Shown here: in pieces, positions 55,401 through 64,000 of the stretch | Layout: each line of letters begins with the position of its first letter | How positions within the stretch are numbered: position 1 is the first letter of the stretch | Assembly (NCBI GenBank): GCA_963971575.1 | Contig: OZ020619.1 | Span: 20,590,813 to 20,654,812, forward strand | DNA: 64,000 bases | Reading direction: 5' to 3' | DNA from: Liopterus haemorrhoidalis | Taxonomy: Eukaryota; Arthropoda; Insecta; Coleoptera; Dytiscidae | Translations under genes and position numbers: made by a program | Notes under the pieces: generated by a model | Told to the model about the DNA's origin: nothing | Database searches by the model: none | What the model saw: the letters and a program-made list of their open reading frames with translations, nothing else

Positions 55401-56029
55401 AAAGCCGCTCCTGCTAATAGCCTCCCTGTGCAGGTCATTTCATTGGCTACTGGACATAAGCAGGCCCATATAAATATGGGCCTGGTTATACAGAGCCCTG
55501 CAAAGTTTGCAGCCGGCTCTGGTCTTTGGTTTGGCGTTTTTCTTGAAGCAATTAGGCACGCTGTAACCACTGCGGTGACAATTAATTATACGGTTCATTT
55601 AATTTCTTTCTACAGTGCATTTTTAAATTTAGAGTACGACCTACTTGTACTTCGATTTTTTATCGTCTTACCGTAGTTGTAGTAAGATTTGCGACATTGT
55701 TGTAGTAACACTGCCCCAACAAAATATACTCAGCTCGACAGTTCCCATTTAAAAAAGCAAAGTTATCCTTGACATCCTTCCGGATTGTTCTGAAAAAAAT
55801 AATAGTGCCATTCGATTTTTTGGGAAGATTTTAGTAGTTTTTTTTCCAAACTTGCTCATACAATGAATTTTTTAAAGAAAAAAGGGGTGGACGGGTGGTT
55901 CTGATTCATCCTGTATAAATGCTTAATTGTGCACGAAACTGCACCGTGGTGTATTCATCACAGCATGCAAGCTTGTGCAAACTGTCAGTCGCTCGGCGTA
56001 CGATATATATCATTACGTATGCGTTGCTA
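55401..56029. other. Lone hAT end and unremarkable DNA
   Basis: GCCGGCTCTG at 55512-55521 equals the right end of the element at 34021, but no left partner was found. AGGCCCATATAAATATGGGCCT at 55472-55493 is a 9-bp stem. The two open frames here (55355-55570, 55428-55676) have no motif. Confidence 0.45.
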
Positions 56030-56033
56030 CAGT

Positions 56034-56215
56034 GGCGCACCAAAGGGGGGGGGGGGGCTGAAGGCCTGGGCAGAAAGTATAAACGTATGTGAACTGACGA
56101 TACGCTTCGTATACAGAAGGTCTAATTTACAACTCTTTTCGTTTGGGGGTCGCGAGTTACTCTATTTTTTTCTAGGGGGCCTTGATATCAATGAGTTTGA
56201 GAAGCATTGGCGTAG
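56034..56215. mobile_element. Possible hAT-like remnant with G14 tract
   Basis: CAGTGGCGCACCAAAGG followed by a long G-run (56045-56058) is a hAT-like left arm. GTTTGAGAAGCATTG at ~56197-56211 resembles the right arm of H3 and not this left arm. No target duplication was found, so this may be two abutting remnants. Confidence 0.4.
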
Positions 56216-56402
56216 GTAAGCATAGTATGGTCAAAAATATCTATAATCTCTTTTAATATAAAACATTGGGTAATATATACGAATCATGTGAAACTTATGA
56301 TATGTAATGGCTTCGAATCTAGACAAAAGGATCTCATATATCAGCATAAACTTCGGCGGCCCCTAAAAAAAAAGAAGAAAACCAAGCTCTATTTCTATAT
56401 TA

Positions 56403-56770
56403 CTAGCTGAAGGACTCGTCCTTCGTACTGTTTTTGAAACCCCTGTAACTCCCCAAATATTCATCCTATTAAAAAAATGTGTAGTTCGCTTATTTTGGAG
56501 AGATCGAGAAATCGTACTTTTTGGAAGGCTTAAAGAGGTTGGGATATCGTTATGCAAAATGTATTAAGTGGAATGGAGACTACGACTACTAGAATTTGTG
56601 GGTTTAAATTTGACAAAGAAAACGTAAAAAAAGTAATTAATTTGTAATTTGTAAAAATATATAAAAAGTATGATAAGGCCGCAAAGAAGATATCAAAAGG
56701 CCGCTGGTTCCCCGCCCGTATACTAGCATATTGTTGAATGAGTTCTATATACAAATAGGAAAATTAAATA
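56403..56770 (-). repeat. Helitron-like terminal repeat, minus strand
   Basis: On the minus strand AGTACGAAGGACGAGTCCTT-CAGCTAG ends at 56403 before a T. It is the same terminal motif as at 6810, 37335 and 50631. The 5' limit is not defined. Confidence 0.4.
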
Positions 56771-58239
56771 CACATACGGCCGGTAGCTAAAGACCGACTA
56801 AAAGGTTTTAATTCAAGATAAAAGGATAGGTTTTTGTATGTTGTTTTGACTTGAGTTAGGCATAACTCGAGTCCAAAACAAATTTGTTTTAAAGATTTTT
56901 AGAGAATGTTACTCAATGGCAATAAATTATCTTATCTAATATACAGTTTCAGATATGATTTTTTCAAATTTCTAATCTTTAACAAATTAGATATTTTGTA
57001 CATTTTAAAAACATTTTGTACATTTTGTACATTGAAATGGGCTTGTATGGAACAATTCCCCAACTTGAAGATGCTTTTAGAAGCTTACAATTCGTCTAAC
57101 GTCAACACAATATTATGAACTTTTTTCCACATCTGATATATTTGTTACAAAGCAAACGTTACTGTTTTTTTTATAGGTTTATTAAAGTTTCATTTTAAAA
57201 ATTATAAATGACAGTTATTTAAAGTATTAGGCGTACTCGTACAAAAATGATGAGATATTTCAACTTCAAGCAGAACAGAAAATAATGGTTTCTTCATTCT
57301 AAACCAGTCTTTTGTTTATATTTTGTTAAGTAAATAATAGGTGAGATACTTCGTCTACAGGTAGCGCTTCCCATAGTCCCCTCATATATTCATTTCATTT
57401 TATTGAAAACTGAAAAAATGTTGTAAAGTATGAATTTTTACACATTTAAGGGTTTTGTAAGTATTTAGTAAGTAAACAAATTGTGGGTACATATTCAAAA
57501 TCATAAATTTCGATAACTTTTGAAAAATCCAAGTGCTTTCATCTAAAGAATGTGCTCGAATCAAGGCCCAGACTACCCAGTTTTTCAGTCAGTCAAACTA
57601 ATATTGTAAACACAGTATTGCAAAAAAATCGATAGATAAATGTTGAAATAATGATCAAATCAAAAATTCCTGTTGTACTATTACGCTTCACATTAATGTA
57701 CATTATGCAGAATTTTAATTACGATTACCATACCTCCCCACACATATAGGTTAATCTTATTAAAAACCGATTTGAAAAGATAAGAATCGTTTCTTCATTT
57801 TTAACAACTTTTCTTACACATAAATAGTTTTAAGAAAACATAAACTGAGATATTTCAAAATTATAGGCTCCTCTTTTGCCCTCTAAATAATATTCTTATT
57901 AAAAACTATTATGCATTGAACTGAAAGGATATGTTTCCTCATTATAAACACATTCTCTCGTATACATTTTTGATGTAAACGATGTAAAAAAAACGAAAAG
58001 TAATATGTTTCAACATTTATTTTTAGCCTGTCTCTCCGTAATTCCACAAAAAAACTTTGAAATATGTTACTATTTATTTGATAAATAAAATATATATAAC
58101 CGCATATGTTTACAACAAAGCAACAAATATTTTATATCTATTCTATGTTTTATTAAGCAATTTAAAAAACTTGAAATGTCACTATTTATCTACTTTATAG
58201 TCAAAATACATAAACACGGGTAAAAACATAAAAATTTAA
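56771..58239. repeat. Modular repeat sequence and AT-rich DNA
   Basis: TTTAAGGGTTTTGTAAGTATTTAGTAAGT (57447), ATTGTAAACACAGTATTGC and AAAATTCCTGTTGTACTATT...CACATTAATGTACATTATGCAG (57663) are modules shared with 23.6, 25.4 and 26.9 kb. No gene was recognised. Confidence 0.45.
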
Positions 58240-58690
58240 AAAAACAATTTTTTGGTGTAATGTATTTTTTCTATATGAGAAATATTTGCGGTGCCATGGA
58301 GTCCGTTGCTCTCACTGATGTTCAAAGTACAGTGAGATAGCCCCCGCCAAGTACTTGTTAGATCTTCGGTTAGCTGATATCTCCATCTCTTGAGAGGTCT
58401 TCCTACTGGTCGACGGGTATTCCATCTTCCCTCACATATCTTTCTAACCATTCTGTCCTCCTTCATCCTTATCACGTGTCCTCTCCACTGTAATCGTCTA
58501 CCTTTCAGTTCTTGCGATATACTAGGCTTTGAGTACAGTTCTCGGATATCTGTTCTTGCGGATTCTCCATTAATTTGAATGGGACCAAATATTCGGCGTA
58601 ATATTTTATTTTCGAAAACTAGGAGGTGCTGTCGATTTTGTTTTGTTTCGGAGTTTCACATACGTACACTATAGCTTGGTATAACCTTAT
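58240..58690 (-). pseudogene. RTE-like LINE C-terminal fragment
   Basis: The minus strand reads LSRNTKIRLYQAIVYV (~58690), then LVFENKILRRIFGPIQING, then ESARTDIRELYSK. It continues WRGHVIRMKEDRMVRKICEG (58500-58440) and RRPVGRPLKRW, an open frame ending near 58236. LLVFE.KILRRIFGP, W.GHV.RM...R..K and GRP..RW are signature blocks of the RTE-type pol C-terminus. It is better preserved than its sister at 54311-54775. One or two frame changes are visible. Confidence 0.85.
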
Positions 58691-58779
58691 CTTGGTGTTC
58701 CTAGACAGAAATTTCGTTTTGAGAAGGGGGCCAAGTGCAAAATACAATCCATAAGCAGCTTTAATTTTGTTCGTAATTT

Positions 58780-60943
58780 CTGTCCGAAATTCATACAAAA
58801 ACAGCTGGACATATTTTCACGAAATTTGGTATGATAACACGAAAAATATTTGGAGACCGATGGGGGGACGCTAATCAAAATATTGTAATATCTCATTTAT
58901 TATTTATATCACAGAAAAATGTACATAATAAAATTTGTTTAGGATGAAGAAACGTTTTTTTTTCCTTGTCGGTTATGTTTTAATAAGAATAATATTTGGG
59001 AAATTATAGGGAGCGTTACCTGAAATTGAAATATATCACTTATTATCTACGTTGTAGTTAATAGTTTTAAAATGTGTAAAATTCAACCAGGGATTCGACG
59101 CGTACAAAATTTGGATGCGCGTTGGACTAACAGAAAAGTAGTAGTGCGGGCACATTTAGTTTCGCATTTCATGTCTTTCTCTTTCACTTTCTCTCTCTGT
59201 GCAAACCTTCTCCCATCCACCACAGGTCGCCGGTTGTGGTATATATGGTAACGAAGCTAGGATTTTGTCTCAAAGGTCGAATCATAATTTTAGTAGGGGG
59301 CGAGTAAACTCGAATCACAGTCAGTGCCTCTGGCGTATTCAGAGGAAGGGCCATTGATGGGGGGAGGGGGTATGAAATGAAAATTTAACAAATTTAAAAT
59401 AATCGTACAACAAAATAAACTATCTTATTATGATTAGTATCGACATTAACAGAAAAAGCATGTTCCCATGTTATTTTTAGATTTTCGTTAGTATTATCAA
59501 GAAATCCTTTCGTCACATGAGTCTGGCCGTTCGGTACAAATTGTGGCCAAGCGGTTGGATTTAGAGAATTGAATACGAGAAATACTGAGACTTCAAAAAT
59601 ATATCCCTTATCGAAGAAAAATAGTTTGTAAAATTCTGAGGGATTTCAAATGAAAATTTTGGTACATGGATAAACATCACATTTTATTTATTTTTTTTAT
59701 CAACAAATAATGCAATTATCATCTCTTTTTGTTTATGATATAAGCATCAATATCTAACAGCAGGGGTGTTAAAGTTGTTTTTTAATTGTTTAATAGGTAC
59801 ATATTCAACGTAGAACCAAGCACAAATTTTCAAATACTATTTTTTAAAGTAAATTTGATAGTCACAGTTGATAAACAAAAGCTCCAATATAGCAGAAAAA
59901 TTAGCTTTAAATTAAAATATTTACAGTAAATGAGTTTTAAATTTAGTTTTTATGAATTTACTAAATTCAAAATAAAGTTCTGAACAATTTTTATATTTAA
60001 ATTTTTCTGTATGACCAACGAGTGTTAAATACCTATATATACCTGGTCAATTCAACATTCTGTGTATATTTTACCAAAGCTGTAAAAAATTGTGTAATGT
60101 TTCACAGAAGTAAAAAACTTCGAAACTTCATAATATACACATACTATAAAAGAAAAAGATTATTAAAAGTACGTATCTCTTTATGTATAGATATATGTGT
60201 TGTAACGGACTCCTTAATACAGCGTTATACATAAAACATAAACATATATTAGCGAAAGATAATTTATAATTAAATGATTATAATTTTTTGTAAGATTCTG
60301 TATAAATAATCTCGTAATGTATCGTGGCAGGGTCAAATCGAATCATATCCGTAATTGGTAATTATTCTAATTAGTCAATTAAAGAATTAGATAATAGATT
60401 AATGATTACAAGATATTTCTATTGAACTAACATTGTGTGGTGGGGTATATAACAAAGGTTCGGCATACTTATGCTTTGAACTTATTTTAATACATGTCCA
60501 TCTGCATAGTTTATAAATGTAAAATGAACATCTTTAAATTTCTTAAAAATTTTAAATAAACTTGAATGAAAATAAATCGAACGACGGTAGCGGCATGAAA
60601 GGAAAGATTGGTCTACCCAATTAGTGAAGCTCTCGAATTTGATTAGTAGACACAGTTATTTGTTTGGACGATTGCACCACAATCATCATCACAATTTTAA
60701 GGGATTGAAATATACATAATATTTAAATTACAGTAGACTATATTTGCTGTTTGATAGCAGGTCGTCAAGGATGAAATTTGTAGTTAAAAATATTGCCAAC
60801 TTTAACAGCTTATTATTTGACATTGGCTTAATATTTTACCGTTCTGTTTTTTTTTTTTTTTTGTTTGAAAGTTACACATCTCGCCTATTTAAAGAAATCA
60901 TTGTATGCTCTAAAAATATCAAAAACATTAAATAAAATTAATT
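58780..60943. other. Repeat modules, no supported gene
   Basis: 58785-59060 repeats the TCCGAAATTCATACAAAAAC/GGACATATTTTCACGAAATTTGG block. 59505-59720 is a copy of the GTCTGGCCGTTCGG/AGAGAATTGAA module. 59070-59340 is less AT-rich, with a CT-rich run (TCTTTCTCTTTCACTTTCTC), and could be a worn promoter or unique DNA; no exon was seen. 59720-60940 is AT-rich and its frames have no motif. Confidence 0.4.
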
Positions 60944-61678
60944 TTGTTGAAAATGGAACGTTCGGAAATTCGCACTATCATGAAGTATGAGTTCTTACGT
61001 GGAACTACGGCATCGCAGACCGCGCGAAACATTAATAGTGTATTTGGCTCTATTGTTACTACGCAGCAGACAATATCAAATTGGTTAGCCAAATTTCGTA
61101 CAGGTAACTTAAAAATAACTAACAAAAAAACTGGTTCATCGATCACAGCAGAAATATATTGCAACAATGACTGTGGCAAAACTACAGGAATTAGAGTTGG
61201 AACTTCTTCATCATCCTCCAAGCTCACCAAACCTAGACCCCACTGACTACCACTTCTTCCGCAATTTGGACAACTTTTTAATAGGAAAACCGTTCAATTC
61301 CGACAATGCTGTAAAACTGGCCTTCCAGGAATTCCTTGACCCTCGTCCGCCAGGGTTTTATACAGTGGCGGCGCTAGCAGGAGGTTCAGGGGGCCCGGGA
61401 CCCCCTATAAATTACTCTGGCCCACAGAGGCCCCCCCCCCAGAATTGCTTGGTGAAACATGTAGGTATTTTAGAAGTGAGCACCTTTTTTTTAGGTCATC
61501 ACTGTGTAAACGATGATTTCAAATATTTCCTGGTCCCCCCAAATTTTTCAAAATATTTCCTGCCCCCCCCCCCAGATTTTAAGATCCAGCGCCGCCACTG
61601 GTTTTATACCACCGGCCTGCCACTTAAATGACAAAAGTGTATAGACAATATGGGTGCATACTTTGATGAATAAAATAA
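60944..61678 (+). pseudogene. mariner transposase pseudogene split by H12
   Basis: ATG at 60953 (in-frame upstream ATG at 60944) opens MERSEIRTIMKYEFLRG, TTASQTARNIN (helix-turn-helix), TQQTISNWLAKFRTGN. A large internal deletion then joins this to KLQELELELLHHPPSSPNLDP, TDYHFFRNLDNFLIGKPF and AVKLAFQEFLD in another frame, the third-aspartate region of mariner (family HPPYSPDLAPTDYHFF). H12 interrupts the tail at 61363. After it come FYTTGLPLK-stop-QKCIDNMGAYFDE and a stop at ~61676. Catalytic D1 and D2 are missing. It differs clearly from the mariner at 16395. Confidence 0.88.
61363..61600. mobile_element. hAT-type MITE H12 inside mariner, with minisatellite
   Basis: Perfect 13-bp ends CAGTGGCGGCGCT and AGCGCCGCCACTG are flanked by the exact duplication GTTTTATA (61355-61362 and 61601-61608). 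Removing the insert and one duplicate leaves mariner sequence continuous. A minisatellite unit (GTATTTTAGAAGTGAGCACC, T-run, AGGTCATCACTG) is at ~61460-61506, and runs of C lie in both halves. Confidence 0.95.
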
Positions 61679-61679
61679 T

Positions 61680-61934
61680 GCCATATATTTGTAAGTTATC
61701 AATCAACTTTCCCTTTTTGTCTACAAATTTCATCCATGAAGACCCAATATGAATGTTTTGAACATATTTCTTTAAAAGACTAATTGTGTCCTAACTCTGT
61801 GTATAACAAAAAAGTGACTAACGGGCGCCTCGCTTCGAGACTTAATTGTTTCCTAAATATTATCATTTAATTTAATGGAAATGTTGTCTCTTTAAAAATT
61901 CGTAGCTATAATTAAGAAACTTTTATACTGCTAC
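61680..61934. other. No recognisable feature
   Basis: Unremarkable AT-rich DNA between the mariner and the PIF-type MITE. Confidence 0.35.
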
Positions 61935-61937
61935 TAA

Positions 61938-62428
61938 AGTTCGTTCTATATTATACTTTTTTGCGTAGCACTACAGATTTTTTGCGTAGTACTGACGTAA
62001 AAAGTATAATGTGAAACACAATACTTCCTTCCAACTTTCGATGCTACACTACAAACTACACTATTTTTGAATGACACTTGTATACTTCTCAGTCGTACCA
62101 ACTACCAACTTTTTAGTTTTTGTTTACAACTTAACTTTTAGTTTATTAAGTTGATAAGAAGTTTATTTAGAACATATAATTAAATATAAACTTAGCACAA
62201 TTAAACAATATTTATAAATTGGTTACTAGAATTGGTTCTATAACCAAACTGTTGTGTGTCACCTGAACAAAAAAAAATTTAAGTTGGCAGTGAAGAGTAT
62301 CACAAAGTAATAAAAGATGAAAGGTATCGCTGTCTCTTATTTTTTCCCCCACTTTATTCTGTAGTATCAACAGTTGAAATGACATCAGAGTTGGATAGTA
62401 TTGAAAGAAGTATTATGTAGAACGGACT
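61938..62428. mobile_element. PIF/Harbinger-type MITE, copy 2
   Basis: Collinear with 5706-6230, with the same ends AGTTCGTTCTATATTATA and TTATGTAGAACGGACT. TAA flanks both sides (61935-61937 and 62429-62431). The two copies share GTAGCACTACAGATTTTTTGC, GGTTACTAGAATTGG and GTATCGCTGTCTCTT and differ by small indels (e.g. 35 bp absent near 62070). Confidence 0.85.
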
Positions 62429-62684
62429 TAATATATTTGCTTGTACGTCTCCGTCTATCCGTCTGTCTTCATATAAAGGGATTGGGCTCAACAGCGCTAT
62501 GAAGTGACGCCAAGCGGATAAAAACTGAACTAGGCGAAACGAGTAATAGTTTATTGTTTACATCTGGTTTACATGTGTTTTCTCGTGTAGTTTGTGTTGC
62601 TTTTAAACGTTAGTGTTGCAGTTTGTTTGTTATATTAACTTTTGATATCAATTATTATTCTTTTTTATATTACTTTATGTTATA

Positions 62685-62789
62685 ATGAGTTATTATAACA
62701 CAAATTGCTGTGTGTTTGGCTGTCACTCTAGAAAAGGAAATATTTACTTCCACTATTTTCCAAATGAGAAACAATTTGTGAATTGTTAA
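62685..62789 (+). pseudogene. THAP-domain N-terminus (truncated)
   Basis: ATG at 62685 opens MSYYNTNCCVFGCHSRKGNI, then YFHYFPNEKQFVNC and a stop at 62787. C-x2-4-C with V-x-GC, an R shortly after, and F-H-x-FP is the first half of the THAP C2CH zinc finger, a sequence-specific DNA-binding domain of P-element-type transposases and host regulators. The second half (C-x2-H, AVPTLF) is missing: the frame stops at 34 residues, where a full domain needs ~90. It could also be a first exon using GTGAAT at ~62778 as a weak donor. Confidence 0.6.
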
Positions 62790-62970
62790 TAAATTTGATG
62801 TTGTGGAAAAGATAATAACAAACTAGTATTTATTAAACAAATTAAATAAAAAACAAACACTAAATTATAAAAATCCTTCTCGAACATAATTAAATATCTA
62901 CCCGTGTAATTTTAATGCAGAATTTGGGCAAGCGGTCTTAAATTCTGTACGCAGCTTTTCTAATACATTT

Positions 62971-63291
62971 TCACTGAACCTTCAGTGCCTTACAGGTGCA
63001 GGACATATTTAAAACTTCAACATCATTACTAAATTTTAATTTCCCAGTGACTTCGTGAGGTGGTGATCTCAAACTACTTGTTTGTAAACATAACCCATAT
63101 ATGTCGACATGCTCATCATTTTTGACCAAAATTCCGCACAACATAAGATGTCCGGCGTTTAACAACTCTTCTCCTTCAACTACACACCTAGAAGAAGGTG
63201 TTGCACTTAAAAAAATTAAATAATTTAATAAGGATAGCTGTTTATTATCCATTGCAAATCGATGATTTAACATGTAAACAAATATGGACAA
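62971..63291 (-). pseudogene. SWIM-like zinc-finger fragment
   Basis: A 106-codon open frame on the minus strand contains VVEGEELLNAGHLMLCGILV, DIYGLCLQTSSLRSPPHEV and VEVLNMSCTCKALKVQ-stop. The run GEELL.AGH...C, YGLCLQTSSL.S.PHEV and C.CKA resembles the start of the SWIM finger region of large insect proteins that also carry a YqaJ-type nuclease domain. The following G-x-CKH half of the finger is lost. The first ~30 residues show no motif, so the true start is unknown. Family recall is from memory, so treat it as tentative. Confidence 0.45.
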
Positions 63292-63330
63292 CTTTCACAT
63301 TACTCGTTTCAATCAGCTGTTCATAGCGCT

Positions 63331-64000
63331 CGTAGCGCCGCCATCGGGCATTGTTGTATCCAATAGTTCTCTGTCAGAACGTTAGAAATTGTGGTTATGC
63401 AGCTGGACCTGATTCTGTAATGTATCGCATAAGGTAACATGCCCTGTAACGTTTTTGTCTAGTTTGAACGAGATCACGCGCACAAGCTGCGCAGTTTGCA
63501 AAGCGGTCGACATGATCCGTTCTGTGTCGGTTTTTGTTGAGAACATAAAGGAATCCGCAGGTAGTTTTGACGCACGCAAACATGGACGTTTGACACAAAG
63601 TTAACATAACCTAGAATAGATAGTAAATGTTAGTTAATAAAGTTTCGCCAGAAGTTTAGGTTCTTTAAAATGTTTAGTGTGCTGTATACATTATACATAT
63701 GAAGTTTTAACAAGAATTTGATAAAACTACAATGTAAAGTTTATTCAAACCTAACATATCTTGACCCAGCAAATCTGGAGTATTTTTTTTTATTCTACGA
63801 AACTTTGCGCAAAATGAGTTACATTGTGCATTTAAAATGCCCTCTAACTGAAATTTGAATTTTTTATTTATTTCTACTCTCGAGCATTACCTTACGTAAT
63901 AATGATAATATGGACACAGCTCTACATGTAGTTCTTTCCCACATTGGTAAAATACTGATACCATGAAAATCACATTGCGCATGTGTAATGGACAAATGAA
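63331..64000. other. Moderately GC-rich stretch, possible exon on minus strand
   Basis: 63340-63610 is less AT-rich than its surroundings, and two overlapping minus-strand frames are open for 65 and 70 codons (63579-63382 and 63607-63395). Neither has a known motif. 63611-64000 is AT-rich with nothing recognised. Confidence 0.3.

Larger units (their letters stand above)
62493..63330. mobile_element. Small element with THAP and SWIM-like frames, convergent
   Basis: AGCGCTATGAA at 62493 is mirrored by TTCATAGCGCT ending at 63330. Inward, GAAACGAGTAAT (62536-62547) is mirrored by ATTACTCGTTTC (63299-63310), and TTGTTTACAT by ATGTAAACAA. These spaced inverted blocks suggest worn ~80-bp terminal repeats of one 838-bp unit. 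It carries a THAP half-domain on the plus strand and a SWIM-like frame on the minus strand. No target duplication could be fixed. Confidence 0.5.

Overview
The window looks like AT-rich nuclear DNA from a eukaryote, most likely an insect or another arthropod with a large, repeat-swollen genome. Evidence: jockey-like and RTE-like LINE remnants, mariner, pogo/Tigger and IS630-type transposase remnants, tRNA-derived SINE heads, many hAT and PIF/Harbinger-type MITEs, TATA-led exons with GT donors, and no bacterial-style operons. The species cannot be named from sequence alone. Most long open frames here are chance or shadow frames in decayed repeats.

Layout. 1-640: GC-rich patch of short perfect hairpins. 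765-835: tRNA-like sequence. 1.65-4.39 kb: array of a ~285-bp unit, itself hit by a MITE. 4.6-7.7 kb: two hAT elements, a PIF/Harbinger MITE splitting a ~120-bp tandem array, and a Helitron-like element. 8.4-8.6 kb: apparent first coding exon of a host gene. 8.9-13.5 kb: interspersed repeats, a hAT MITE, a two-exon transposase fragment and an RTE tail. 15-25 kb: hAT MITE, mariner, LINE remnants, PIF MITE, SINE. 25-33 kb: a modular repeat family, two hAT MITEs, a 442-bp foldback and two SINEs. 33-37 kb: nested complex, a Helitron-like repeat split by a pogo-like element that is split by a hAT MITE and a LINE. 38-42.4 kb: nested hATs, a young 132-bp repeat, a Tigger MITE, then a second host gene start (TATA box, 5' UTR exon, intron, coding exon). 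43.6-50 kb: two minus-strand LINEs and three hATs. 50-59 kb: Helitron-like repeat, several RTE fragments and a 1.47-kb hAT inserted in one of them. 60.9-63.3 kb: mariner with a hAT MITE inside it, second PIF MITE copy, and a small element with a THAP half-domain and a SWIM-like frame in convergent orientation.

The main pattern is a ~38-bp minisatellite (core GTGATGAGCAAAAAAAAGG, then TCCTCACTTCCAAAATCC) at eleven loci. At six of these it lies inside hAT-like elements closed by exact or near-exact 8-bp target duplications, with four different terminal-repeat types; a seventh has terminal repeats but no visible duplication. The same internal repeat has therefore been carried by, or has moved between, several non-autonomous transposon families.

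Host content is thin: two 5' gene ends (8495-8561 and 41824-42362), neither with a recognisable product and neither continued in the window.
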